A stretch of 64,000 nt of DNA from a virus. Both the position numbers and the translations under genes were made by a program. Below are positions 8,231-16,523 of this stretch, one piece after another. The number at the start of each line of letters is the position of its first letter. Position 1 is the first letter of the stretch. The stretch covers positions 1 to 64,000 of the IMG/VR virus record IMGVR_UViG_3300033571_019537; one strand, 5' to 3'. The notes below the pieces were generated by a model. It worked only from the letters and a program-made list of their open reading frames with translations. It did no database searches and had not been told where the DNA came from.

Positions 8231-9258
8231 CTTACTAATTTTAATTTTACATCCCTTGATTCTACTAACATATAATCCTTTAAATATTTTTGTAATAATC
8301 TTTCAGGATAAGAACAATTGTAATAATATAATGAATCAATATGTCCACGCATACCTTCTAATTTATAATCACCATTAATTAATTTTAAATTACTACTATG
8401 TTTTTCCAATTGTTTTTTATTTTCTTCTTCAAATTCACTAATTAATTCATCATATACATTATATAAATTGCAATAACTTTCCATTGATTTTTGATTTCCG
8501 TATGCGAATAAATCACATATAACATTTGTATGTTCAAAAATATGAACATGTTTTAATCCATATTTGTAATACATATTATCACATGCCCAACAAGAAGTTC
8601 CATAATCCATGTGACTATGATTGCAATCATTATTTGATGTGAAAATAATATTATTATTCTTTATGTTATTTATTGTATGTTTTTTTAAATTAAAATAAAA
8701 AATATCACAATCAAATCTAAATTTAAAAACAATATCATAATTAATATTATTTTCTTTGGAGTAATTATTCATTAATTCATAAGATTTATTAATTGAATAA
8801 AGTTGTGATTTTATAAAAGGTTCTGGAGATGAAAAATTAAAATATCCACTTCTTTTTTCCATACCATTTATCAATTGTTTATTATTTTCAATTATAAAAC
8901 TTTTAACATTATTAAATTTTTGTATTTCTTTTTCTATTTCACTTTCATTGGTATGGTCATTAACGTTAGTTTCAGTACCTTTCAAACCAAAATTATCCCA
9001 AGTATGTATAAAAATATCAGTATCATATCTATTTAGTGCACTTGAAATATTATTATATATTGAATTTTTCCTTATATGTCCACTTAATAAAAGTGCAATT
9101 TTTACATCTTTTTTATTTATTAAAAAATATTCACTACAATTTAATATTTCATGTTCAAATAAATGGTAATTTTTTTTACCATGCACTATCCATTCATTAG
9201 GTGTATAATCCCTTTTTAAATGGGTATTAAACAAAAATTTAAGTTCATTTCTAGTCAT
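8227..9258 (-). CDS. Glycosyltransferase-like protein (LSGHIR / DIFIHTWD type)
   Basis: 343 residues. KIALLLSGHIRK opens the fold and is followed by DTDIFIHTWDNFG, a pair typical of a glycosyltransferase-like family found in polysaccharide clusters. IVFKFRFDCDIFYF provides a D-x-D-like acidic motif for metal/nucleotide-sugar binding. Cys-rich SCWACDN follows. No membrane segments, so cytoplasmic. Position between an SDR and an FAD enzyme supports a role in making a phage- or host-surface glycan. Acceptor unknown. Confidence 0.65.
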   Translation of the reverse strand: MTRNELKFLFNTHLKRDYTPNEWIVHGKKNYHLFEHEILNCSEYFLINKKDVKIALLLSGHIRKNSIYNNISSALNRYDTDIFIHTWDNFGLKGTETNVNDHTNESEIEKEIQKFNNVKSFIIENNKQLINGMEKRSGYFNFSSPEPFIKSQLYSINKSYELMNNYSKENNINYDIVFKFRFDCDIFYFNLKKHTINNIKNNNIIFTSNNDCNHSHMDYGTSCWACDNMYYKYGLKHVHIFEHTNVICDLFAYGNQKSMESYCNLYNVYDELISEFEEENKKQLEKHSSNLKLINGDYKLEGMRGHIDSLYYYNCSYPERLLQKYLKDYMLVESRDVKLKLVR

Positions 9259-9272
9259 TTGTTCAAAGTTTA

Positions 9273-10253
9273 TTACAATAAAGTGGTATTTTCATTTATT
9301 AAATTTTTTATATATTCTTCTATGGTAAAAATTCCCTGTATTTTTCCTGTATATATATTAACCACGTTATCATTTTTTATTATGGTTGGGTATCTATCAT
9401 CAGATTCACTTATATTCTTTACTTTTAAAGACAAAAAATAATCTTTATAAGTAAAATATTCATCTATTGGAAAATATTCATTTACTTTATTAAACATTTT
9501 ATTTTTAATATCACTAATAACATTATCATTAATTTCTTTTTTTACTACTTCTAAATCATTAATATTTTTAAATTTTCTAAATGGAGTATATTCCACATCA
9601 GTTAATGTAAAAAGATTATTATCATAGGGGTATATTGAAAAAAATTTACCATCCATTAAGGTTAATGAATCAAAATTAATATCTTTTATTTTTTCAATTA
9701 TTAATGATATGGTTAACTCATAAAAATAACCATTATCAGATGGTATATTATTATTGGTACAATTCAATATTAAATCATAATTATTTTTTAATTCTTCAAT
9801 AGTATCAACCTTAATTTGTTTAAATAAATGTTTTAGTTCTTTATTAAAAAATTCTTTTGCAACTCTATAATTTATAAATTTTTCTTTTGTTTTAATACAA
9901 CCATCAGTACTAAATTTATCATTATAAATATCATATTCAAAATCCCTAAAAATTGTTTTAAAGGTATCGAAATCTATTAGTGATTTATTTGGTACACAAT
10001 AAACATTATTTTTAACATCTTCCACTAAAAATCCATATTCATCAATAAATTTTTGATAAGTATCTTTACATAACATTCTTGTTCTATGGTTTCTTGGGTA
10101 ATGAAAACCATAATGAAGTCTATTTTGATTTTTAAAGGATGTTTCACAAAACAATTCAATATTTTTATCAAAAATAGTTATATTATGTTTATCCCTTAAT
10201 TTCATTGCCAAGTGACAACCTACCCATCCTCCACCGATTATTAAAATATTCAT
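9273..10253 (-). CDS. FAD-dependent oxidoreductase of a sugar cluster
   Basis: 326 residues. The N-terminal dinucleotide fold is MNILIIGGGWVGCHLA, followed by ITIFDKN ending in an acidic residue for ribose. NQNRLHYGFHYPRNHRT is a signature of DAO-like FAD oxidoreductases found in O-antigen and capsule loci. A DLILNCTNN segment marks the second nucleotide-binding strand, and the C-terminal GKIQGIFTIEEYI is consistent with the family. Probably oxidises a sugar or amino-sugar intermediate. Fourteen nt separate it from the gene downstream, so it is in the same transcript. Confidence 0.7.
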   Translation of the reverse strand: MNILIIGGGWVGCHLAMKLRDKHNITIFDKNIELFCETSFKNQNRLHYGFHYPRNHRTRMLCKDTYQKFIDEYGFLVEDVKNNVYCVPNKSLIDFDTFKTIFRDFEYDIYNDKFSTDGCIKTKEKFINYRVAKEFFNKELKHLFKQIKVDTIEELKNNYDLILNCTNNNIPSDNGYFYELTISLIIEKIKDINFDSLTLMDGKFFSIYPYDNNLFTLTDVEYTPFRKFKNINDLEVVKKEINDNVISDIKNKMFNKVNEYFPIDEYFTYKDYFLSLKVKNISESDDRYPTIIKNDNVVNIYTGKIQGIFTIEEYIKNLINENTTLL

Positions 10254-10257
10254 ATTA

Positions 10258-10917
10258 TTAAATATCTATAACCATATTTACTGATTGTCCCCAATTAGAT
10301 TTATTTTTATATAAATCTAATGAATAATAATATTCAGTTCTCCTTATTGTTTTAGTACTAAACCAATTTTTATAATCTATAACATCCCATCTATTATCAT
10401 TATTATAAATGAATGGTTTTGGTTCAGACATCCATAAAATATAATCTTCATTAGGAACTCCCCATAATTTCCATTTCATTAATGATTCTTTTGATAAATC
10501 ATAATTTTTAATTGATAATAATTTATCTTTAACTGTTAATAAATAATCATATCTATATGAACCTATTGACATTGCAGGTTTGTTTTTTAATGCCATTTTT
10601 TCAGGTTTACTTTCTGGTATATTATATAAAAAATTTTTAAAATTTTTCCCAACTTTACAAGTATCATGTATTAAAAACCAATATTCTGATTTTAACTCTT
10701 TTTCAACTATTTCTATCAATGGAGTATATTCATAAGAATTATAATTCAAATAAAAATAATTTATATTATTTTGCGTTTTATTTTCATAAATATCACATCC
10801 ATTTATAAAAACATAAATATCTTCTTTACTTATACCAACTTCTAATAAAGAAGGTATTATTATTGGTAAAGATTTTTCTGAAAAATTAATATTACTTGAT
10901 ATTGCAATTTTAATCAT
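10258..10917 (-). CDS. Glycosyltransferase-like protein, first gene of the sugar operon
   Basis: 219 residues. MIKIAISSNINFSEKSLPIIIPSL gives the N-terminal GT-A-like strand and helix (read as two parts), then IYVFINGCD, and YWFLIHDTCKVG where a D-x-D-type acidic site would lie. WKLWGVPNEDYI is near the acceptor side. No close family recognised, but fold order and context (four carbohydrate genes downstream within 25 nt of each other) favour a glycosyltransferase. It is divergent from the modular protein at 10956. Confidence 0.5.
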   Translation of the reverse strand: MIKIAISSNINFSEKSLPIIIPSLLEVGISKEDIYVFINGCDIYENKTQNNINYFYLNYNSYEYTPLIEIVEKELKSEYWFLIHDTCKVGKNFKNFLYNIPESKPEKMALKNKPAMSIGSYRYDYLLTVKDKLLSIKNYDLSKESLMKWKLWGVPNEDYILWMSEPKPFIYNNDNRWDVIDYKNWFSTKTIRRTEYYYSLDLYKNKSNWGQSVNMVIDI

Positions 10918-10955
10918 ATTATTAAATCTAAATATTTATCTTAAAAAGTAAAATA

Positions 10956-12725
10956 ATGTTCATTAATGAAGTTGAGATAAATCCAAATTACATACAAACA
11001 GTAGTTGACAAAATCAATTCTTTTTTAGAAAAAAAAGGATATAGACAACGATTCAAAAAAAATATTAGGGATGGGAATTATCACAATGCTAGATATTATC
11101 AAGTATTTTTTGATTGGGATTCAGGAAGATTGGTATCTGATGAAGAAGAAAAAGAAATAGAACAATTTTTAAAAAGAATACAAAATAAAATCTATAAGGA
11201 TATGAATATCTTAATGGTATTTAATGTTCTACCTTCATCAATAACAATTAATTTCAGAAATTGGTATTTTAAACGAATGAAACCGCCAAAATATTTATAT
11301 CATTCAACTCGTTCTTTGGATTCTGTTAAGGAAATACTAAAAAATGGTTTAATTCCAAAGGAAACTGATTTTAAAAAATGGAGTAAATCTCTTGCATATC
11401 CTAAATTAATTTTTTTTGAAACTGAACCATCAAGACATAGATGGGGACAATATGTTTTTAAGATTGATACAGAAAAATTACCTGACCATAAATTTTATAC
11501 TGATATTAATTTAGATGCAAGAGGTGAAGGTATTGTTGGTGGTCGGGATATGTACTCAATGGTTACTAATAAATCAATACCTTCTGATAAAATTGAATTA
11601 TTAAATAAAGAACATGTTAGTCAGTTTTTAGATGAGGGATTGAATTTAAAATCTAGAGCAAGTGAACAAGAAAAACAAAGGGAAGAATATATTAGAAATA
11701 TTCTTAAAAAAGATTTGAAGGATATAACAGAATCAGATTTGAGTTTTGTGGTAGTTAATTCAAATATACGAACAAACCCCTTTTATAAAGAATTTTTAAC
11801 TTTAATGTATGATAAAATAAAAAACTATTTTAGGAATGAAGGTATAGAAGTCGTTGATAAAACAATATCTACTTCTGATTATCCTGGTTTATTATTTTTG
11901 GGTAATGAATATCATGGTGAATTTATGATGTGGTACATAAATGGTAAGTTCTTAATTTCTTATAAAGGTAGCCGATTTTATACTTATAGTGGTAAACAAT
12001 TAATTGATACTGTAATTGCATCATTAAAACCAAAAAACAAAATCAAAAAAAATATTAAAGAATCTTTAAATCTAAAATCTCGTGCAAATGATAATTTAAA
12101 ACAAAAGGCAAATTATATAAAACAAAAAGGAATAAATGATGAAACAAGGGATTTATTTATGAAGGATTTTGAAGTGAATAAAGATTTATATTCTGTAATG
12201 GATGAAAGAACAATGTTGGAAATTGAGTATTATGTTAAAAACTATAAAGAAATGATTTTAAGAATAATTCCAATTGATTCAGAAGGAAATATTCAACATG
12301 ATTTATTAAGAGATATTATGTATGAAGAAAATATAAGTCTTAATAAAATGATGGATTTAATTGATGCAAGAGAACAACTTTGGATGAAAGAAAGGAGGGA
12401 TGAATTAAAGTGGGAAGTTGAATATCTTTTGGATGAAGAATTTAATGAAGTACCAACATTTCAGGAATTTTACCAACTATTTAAATCATTAGATAGGGAT
12501 TATACTTATAGTGAAAATGAAGTTAGGAATGTATTCTTATCTTTGACTACCAATCCAAATCAATTAAGTTTATTTGAAAACGAAAAACAATATAAGTTAA
12601 TATATGCACCAACTGGTCAGATTATTATAAAAGGACATTATAGATTGTGTAATTGGAAATTAAGTGAATTAAAAAAAACAAAACCAACAAGTGAAGTTTC
12701 TAAATATAAAATTGTAAGATTATAA
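10956..12725 (+). CDS. Modular protein with ADP-ribosyltransferase-like domain and two LKSRA modules
   Basis: 589 residues. It starts MFINEVEI, a short N-terminus with I-x-E like the T4 Alt leader. An ART-like domain spans about 108-222: KYLYHSTRSLDSVKEIL with Tyr-His, GLIPK at 131-135, KLIFFE at 150-155 and IPSDKIELL, as in KptA/DarT-type folds. Two copies of the dispersed LNLKSRA motif begin at residues 229 and 371, each directly after [LI]-x-E (FLDE, NIKE). The C-terminal part (about 390-589) is helical and ends in a beta-rich segment; no family recognised. Inference: an internal head protein cleaved into parts and injected, comparable in logic to T4 Alt. It ends one base before the convergent glycosyltransferase. 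Confidence 0.65.
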   Translation: MFINEVEINPNYIQTVVDKINSFLEKKGYRQRFKKNIRDGNYHNARYYQVFFDWDSGRLVSDEEEKEIEQFLKRIQNKIYKDMNILMVFNVLPSSITINFRNWYFKRMKPPKYLYHSTRSLDSVKEILKNGLIPKETDFKKWSKSLAYPKLIFFETEPSRHRWGQYVFKIDTEKLPDHKFYTDINLDARGEGIVGGRDMYSMVTNKSIPSDKIELLNKEHVSQFLDEGLNLKSRASEQEKQREEYIRNILKKDLKDITESDLSFVVVNSNIRTNPFYKEFLTLMYDKIKNYFRNEGIEVVDKTISTSDYPGLLFLGNEYHGEFMMWYINGKFLISYKGSRFYTYSGKQLIDTVIASLKPKNKIKKNIKESLNLKSRANDNLKQKANYIKQKGINDETRDLFMKDFEVNKDLYSVMDERTMLEIEYYVKNYKEMILRIIPIDSEGNIQHDLLRDIMYEENISLNKMMDLIDAREQLWMKERRDELKWEVEYLLDEEFNEVPTFQEFYQLFKSLDRDYTYSENEVRNVFLSLTTNPNQLSLFENEKQYKLIYAPTGQIIIKGHYRLCNWKLSELKKTKPTSEVSKYKIVRL

Positions 12726-14213
12726 TTACTTATTAATATATTCTTTTATTTTTCCCATGTTTTTGAATATAAAAGGAAATAATAATTCTTTTGCATCATT
12801 TTGTAATTTAACCATTTTTTCTGAATCCTCATTTCTTGTTAAGGATTCAAAATGATAACAAACTGAATCACCACAATAAAGATTATGTTTACCCTTTAAT
12901 AAACAAGAAATATTATATTCCACATCCTCAAAACAAGAAGAATATCCTTCATTAAATCCACCAATTTCATCAAATAATTCTTTCCTTGTTAACATAAATG
13001 CACCAGTATTACCAATTACTGATTCACAATTGGGTGAATAATTATAATGTGATTGTAAACCTTTATGTGTAATACCTTGTATTCCTTCTTTATTTCCAAC
13101 CAATATCATTCCTGCATGTTGTATTGTTTTATTTTCAAAATATAATCTACTACCCAAAGTACCAATTTTTTTTGGGTTTTTAAGATATTGTTTAACCAAC
13201 CTACTTAATGCATTATTTTGTAATTCAACATCATTATTGCAAAATAAAATTAATTCTGAATCAACATAATACTTAACCACATTATTATTAATTTTTGCAA
13301 AATTATAATAATCATATTCAATTAAGTATGTATCTAAACCTTTTATATTAAATTCTGTAATAATATCTTTTAGTTCTTCCTTATTTTGACTTCCTGTATC
13401 TGCAATATAGAATTTAATTTTTGAAAAATCATAAGTTTCATACTCATTAAATGATTCCAATAAATTTTTTATTAAATGATGTTTATCTTTATGAGGAATA
13501 ACTACTGATACTTTTGGGGATTCTTTTAACTGAATTTCATCTTTTGGTAATTGAATTTCTGGGGTAATACTAATTGGTAATTGATATTCTGAAATGAATT
13601 GTTTTCTATTTTCCTCCCATTTTTCATCCGTTTGACCAATTGATTTATGTGTTACAACAAAATCAAATGTAACACCAATTTTAACCCCACTTAAATGATT
13701 ATCAATGCAAAATGGAATATCATAAAAGTGAAACCCTTTATAATTTTCATTAAATACCTTTTTTATTCTTTTTTTGTGAACACCAATAAACAAACCATCA
13801 ACCAAAACGGTTTGTTTTATTTCTTTTTTCCAATTATGTGAATATTTTGATTGGTGGGTTTTTCCTTCCCATTTATGATTAACAATTCCAATCATTTTAC
13901 TTCTATCTCCCCACCATACACCAGAATTTGGTAGATGAGTTGTTCCTGCAAGACCAATTATACCATAATCGGTTTCATTAAAAGTATTCAAGATTGATTT
14001 AAATGAGTTATGGGGAAGAATTAAATCATCATGAATAAGAACTACCACATCCCATTTAGAATTGGTTATAATTGAATTATAGACCTCTGAAAGTGATTTA
14101 TCTCCGTTGTTAACAACTTCAATTATTTCAATGTCCTTTAGACCAGACATTTTTTTAATATGTTCTTTATAAGTGGGATTTGTTTCCCTTGTTGAATAAC
14201 CAATTGTAATCAT
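12726..14213 (-). CDS. Two-domain glycosyltransferase (GT2 C-terminal domain)
   Basis: 495 residues. The N-terminal domain (1-210) has WDVVVLIHDDLILP and a Trp-rich WWGDRSKMIG region of the GT-A type. The C-terminal GT2 domain (about 235-495) starts KVSVVIPHKDKHHLI, has LILFCNNDVEL (D-x-D equivalent), GSRLYFENKTIQHAGMIL and FEDVEYNISCLLKG (the ED catalytic-base motif). Such tandem enzymes build surface polysaccharide or glycosylate proteins. Cytoplasmic; no membrane helices. It is a single-gene unit with its own promoter candidate 5 nt upstream, separate from the sugar operon at 6.8-10.9 kb but likely in the same pathway. Confidence 0.85.
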   Translation of the reverse strand: MITIGYSTRETNPTYKEHIKKMSGLKDIEIIEVVNNGDKSLSEVYNSIITNSKWDVVVLIHDDLILPHNSFKSILNTFNETDYGIIGLAGTTHLPNSGVWWGDRSKMIGIVNHKWEGKTHQSKYSHNWKKEIKQTVLVDGLFIGVHKKRIKKVFNENYKGFHFYDIPFCIDNHLSGVKIGVTFDFVVTHKSIGQTDEKWEENRKQFISEYQLPISITPEIQLPKDEIQLKESPKVSVVIPHKDKHHLIKNLLESFNEYETYDFSKIKFYIADTGSQNKEELKDIITEFNIKGLDTYLIEYDYYNFAKINNNVVKYYVDSELILFCNNDVELQNNALSRLVKQYLKNPKKIGTLGSRLYFENKTIQHAGMILVGNKEGIQGITHKGLQSHYNYSPNCESVIGNTGAFMLTRKELFDEIGGFNEGYSSCFEDVEYNISCLLKGKHNLYCGDSVCYHFESLTRNEDSEKMVKLQNDAKELLFPFIFKNMGKIKEYINK

Positions 14214-14217
14214 TGGT

Positions 14218-14248
14218 TAAATCTAATGATGAATTAAGAAAAATCAAA
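14218..14248 (-). promoter_or_regulatory. Bacteroidota-type promoter for the two-domain glycosyltransferase
   Basis: Minus strand: TTTG (14248-14245), 19 nt, TAGATTTA (14225-14218), only 4 nt before the ATG at 14213, so the transcript would be nearly leaderless. A second TTTGATTTTT arm on the plus strand at 14268-14277 makes a 10-bp inverted repeat with 14239-14248. Confidence 0.4.
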
Positions 14249-14348
14249 TCTTTTAAACTTGATATATTTTGATTTTTTTAGATTTTCTTTTGTGAACATA
14301 AAAACCTCATTATCAGAAAAAACAGTTTTTGCAAACCAACCGTATAAA

Positions 14349-14368
14349 ACTATATAATAAAATATAGT
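14349..14368. terminator. AT-rich hairpin beyond the TnpB right end
   Basis: ACTATAT (14349-14355) pairs perfectly with ATATAGT (14362-14368) around a 6-nt loop. It lies directly after the TnpB-associated conserved tail on the minus strand. It may end the minus-strand transcript; the stem has little G+C, so this is tentative. Confidence 0.3.
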
Positions 14369-14370
14369 AA

Positions 14371-14460
14371 TTTCCTAATTCAACGAGCATCTATTGATAA
14401 CTCTCCAAAGGCGTTAATTCCCCACTACGAATGGGTATTTTATTTAAAATTCTTTTTCCC
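14371..14460 (-). ncRNA. Remnant of TnpB right end / omega-RNA 3' scaffold
   Basis: On the minus strand, the 3' end of the tnpB fragment and the 20 nt beyond it read GGGGAATTAACGCCTTTGGA ... GCTCGTTGAATTAGGAAAT. This closely follows the conserved 3' end of many IS200/IS605 tnpB loci, where the RNA scaffold overlaps the end of the gene and finishes near GTTGAAnnAGGAA before the guide. Its conservation here, with most of tnpB gone, is notable. Assignment is from remembered family pattern; activity is not implied. Confidence 0.4.
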
Positions 14461-14792
14461 TCATTTAATATATTAATCGAGGCATTTAAATCTCTATCAT
14501 GATGTGTTCCACAATTGTTGCAAATCCATTCTCTATCAGATAATTTTAAATTATCATTTTTTTCACCACAACTGGAACATAATTTCGATGATGGATAAAA
14601 TCTATCAATTTCAATAATTTGTTTTCCATACCAATCAGATTTATATTTTAATATTTGTTTAAATCTATAAAGACTTAATTCCTGAATGGATTTTGCCAAA
14701 TTACTATTTTTCATCATCCCTGAAACATTTAAATTCTCCATTTCCAAACCAATCAAAGAAAGTAATTCTTTAACACTTTCCTTATCTTGCAA
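14391..14792 (-). pseudogene. TnpB C-terminal half fused to an ART-like gene fragment
   Basis: 133 codons from a TTG (the frame stays open a little upstream). The first ~14 residues, preceded in frame by KKIYLL, match the segment after RIYLL in the ART-like protein at 24206-24898. From about residue 16 it becomes TnpB: MENLNVSGMMKN (RuvC-II Glu), YRFKQILKYKSDWYGK, DRFYPSSKLCSSCG with CNNCG (zinc ribbon), HDRDLNASINIL (RuvC-III Asp) and GELTPLES at the end. The N-terminal part with RuvC-I and the RNA-binding lobes, about two thirds of TnpB, is missing. This is a recombinational chimaera and should be inactive as a nuclease. Confidence 0.85.
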
Positions 14793-15169
14793 TAAATAAA
14801 TCTTTTTTTGGTGATATGGTATAATATATTATTTTTTGGTCTAACTTCAACATCAAACTTTGGTTCAAAAACAATAAACACTTTATTAGTTTTATCTTCC
14901 AAATAAAAATCAATAAATTCTTTTTTAAATTTTTTATGAGTTAAATAACTACCTTCTTCTAATATTCTTAATGAAGAAGGGAAATAACCTAAATTATTTG
15001 TTAAGGTAAGAATTTCTGGTAGTTGTTCAGAATTAATTAAAGGAATTAGAAATTGTGAATTATTGGATGGTTTTGGATTGAATTTTTTTAAGATTTGCAA
15101 AACCTTTTCTTTGGGTTGAATTTTAATCAACCCTTCATTTAGAATAAACTGTAATTTGGTAAAAATCAT
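14753..15169 (-). pseudogene. Truncated ART-like protein, homologue of the 24206-24898 product
   Basis: 138 codons. It aligns over most of its length with the 24.2-kb protein: FILNEGLIK versus ILKEEEGLIK, NNLGYFPSSL versus DNLGWFPAYI, and FDVEVRPKNNILYHIT versus YDVKYIPENNIFYHIT. Right after YHIT, the first catalytic motif, the frame changes at a run of seven A (around 14802-14808) and ends in an unrelated tail. The homologous continuation (KIYLLQDKESVK) resumes in the next frame in the TnpB chimaera. About 28 codons with the GLVPK segment are deleted. The protein lacks the ART active site, so decay is the likely interpretation. Confidence 0.75.
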
Positions 15170-15181
15170 ATTCCATAAATA

Positions 15182-15712
15182 TTAATTCCACCAATTTTCA
15201 ATTTTGTGTGCAAGATAGTTAAATAAAATTCTTTTGCATTTGTCATGTTTATATAAGGAAATATCCATTGATATTGACTTTTTTTCCTCAACTGAAAAAC
15301 TTTCTGAATCCAACAAATCAATATTTTTTGAGAAAATTCTGTTCATTCTTTTTAATGATGATTTATTTTTATTAATATATTCATCATAATTTTCTGAAAT
15401 TAAAGTTGTTTTAATATCGTTATCAAGAAATTCATATTTATATTCTCCATAGTTTAAATATTCATCAAGATATTCTTCATTTTTAAATTTATCAATTAAT
15501 TTTATAACCAAATTTATTTGATTAACAACGTTTAAATCATCATAACTTTTAAAACGTTCTTTTTTTAATTGCAATTTAAATTTTAAAATATCTAATGTAT
15601 AAACATAATCATAATCCCTATCTTTTATTAAAAGGGGAATCCATTTAATTATTCTTTTAAATAAAAACCAATAAAGTTTTATTTTTTTTATTTTTGTTAT
15701 CAATTTATTCAT
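15182..15712 (-). CDS. Conserved phage protein of unknown function (DYDYVYTLDILKFKL motif)
   Basis: 176 residues. The basic amphipathic N-terminus (KIKKIKLYWFLFKRIIKWIPLLI) is followed by KDRDYDYVYTLDILKFKL, which I recognise as a recurrent motif in large-phage proteins without assigned function. The rest is helical and charged. Its start overlaps the 3' end of the gene at 15705-16001 by 8 nt. The N-terminal helix may be a peripheral membrane anchor. Confidence 0.65.
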   Translation of the reverse strand: MNKLITKIKKIKLYWFLFKRIIKWIPLLIKDRDYDYVYTLDILKFKLQLKKERFKSYDDLNVVNQINLVIKLIDKFKNEEYLDEYLNYGEYKYEFLDNDIKTTLISENYDEYINKNKSSLKRMNRIFSKNIDLLDSESFSVEEKKSISMDISLYKHDKCKRILFNYLAHKIENWWN

Positions 15713-16001
15713 TTAAAAAAATATTATATGATAAATTTGCAAATGTATTTTTTCTAACAGAAAATTTTTCATCATAATATTTTTCATCATAATATTTTGA
15801 ATAATATTCAAAATGACCTCCACATTCTCTTATTTTTTTATGATAATTTCTATTATATAAAAATTCAGTAAAATTATCATATTTTTTATAGACATAAATT
15901 TTATCTTTTAATATTTCAAACCAAACCTCATCACCTTTTTTCAGATTAAAAAATCCTTTATGTGATTTTTTTAAATTTAATATGGTTTTATTCAGATTCA
16001 T
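15705..16001 (-). CDS. Small protein with the MNLNKTI leader
   Basis: 98 residues. The N-terminus MNLNKTILNLKKSHKGFFNL is almost the same as that of the 16132-16461 product (MNLNKTISNLRKSKHSFFNL) and resembles MTLEKTLLNL at 23694 and MTLKRTFENIKK at 60509. After the leader the proteins diverge. It contains KKGDEVWFEILKDKIYVYKK, an SH3-like beta segment, and a Tyr/Lys-rich YYDEKYYDEKF direct repeat. Function unknown. Confidence 0.6.
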   Translation of the reverse strand: MNLNKTILNLKKSHKGFFNLKKGDEVWFEILKDKIYVYKKYDNFTEFLYNRNYHKKIRECGGHFEYYSKYYDEKYYDEKFSVRKNTFANLSYNIFLNE

Positions 16002-16128
16002 TTTTAAAAAATTTGGTTTTAAGTATTGGTTTTTCCTTAGTTCTTAAATGAAAGATTTCTCTGACAATATCTATTTTTTCAATTGTTATTTTTATTTTAT
16101 AACCAAAAATTTTAAATTCTTTTTTCAT
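15988..16128 (-). CDS. Small basic ORF
   Basis: 46 residues, ATG at 16128, stop at 15988. Sequence begins MKKEFKIFGYKIKITIEKID. It fills the gap between two related leader genes, and its stop codon overlaps the start of the next gene by 14 nt, as true phage genes here do. Lysine/isoleucine rich; no known family. Confidence 0.5.
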   Translation of the reverse strand: MKKEFKIFGYKIKITIEKIDIVREIFHLRTKEKPILKTKFFKNESE

Positions 16129-16131
16129 TGT

Positions 16132-16461
16132 TTATTTATTTAAAAAACAAAACCATTCTTCTGGTACTGGTTTATATAAACAATTAAAAGGAATGTAAAT
16201 ATAATCATTTGTTGTTGGTTCGTAAATTTTAAAAGACATAATTAAAGGATTATTTTCATATTCAAAAGTTTCGATATATTCCCAATTTTTTCTTATATAA
16301 GAATTAAGAACAAATACTTCATCTTCATTAATATCATATACTTTTGCATTATAAGATACCCCTACTTTTAATAGGTCATAGTTAATATAACAATCAGAAT
16401 TTAAGTTAAAAAAACTATGTTTTGACTTTCTTAGATTAGAAATGGTTTTATTCAGATTCAT
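16132..16461 (-). CDS. Small protein with the MNLNKTI leader (second copy)
   Basis: 109 residues. It shares its first ~20 residues with the 15705-16001 product, then has a different body with beta strands (VGVSYNAKVYDINEDEVFVL, LIMSFKIYEP) and ends YKPVPEEWFCFLNK. First gene of a minus-strand mini-operon with a promoter directly upstream and next to the distal end of the CRISPR array. Function unknown. Confidence 0.6.
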   Translation of the reverse strand: MNLNKTISNLRKSKHSFFNLNSDCYINYDLLKVGVSYNAKVYDINEDEVFVLNSYIRKNWEYIETFEYENNPLIMSFKIYEPTTNDYIYIPFNCLYKPVPEEWFCFLNK

Positions 16462-16467
16462 ATAATG

Positions 16468-16499
16468 GAAATATAATGATTTTTATTGAAAAAATCAAA
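16468..16499 (-). promoter_or_regulatory. Bacteroidota-type promoter between the CRISPR array and the small-gene operon
   Basis: Minus strand: TTTG (16499-16496), 20 nt, TATATTTC (16475-16468), 6 nt before the ATG at 16461. An 8-bp inverted repeat (16477-16484 with 16490-16497) overlaps it. Confidence 0.45.
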
Positions 16500-16523
16500 T
16501 AGTAACCCCCTTTTAAAATTTAA

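Larger units (their letters stand above)
14214..14390. other. Intergenic stretch without a gene
   Basis: 177 nt with no supported ORF. It holds the promoter and inverted repeat next to the glycosyltransferase, then AT-rich DNA, and at its right end the hairpin and conserved TnpB right-end sequence described separately. Confidence 0.6.

Noticed and set aside
14214-14390. tRNA gene in one of the few intergenic gaps
   Set aside because: No cloverleaf, T-loop (GTTCRA) or acceptor pairing could be found here or in the gaps at 27268-27372 and 59532-59637.
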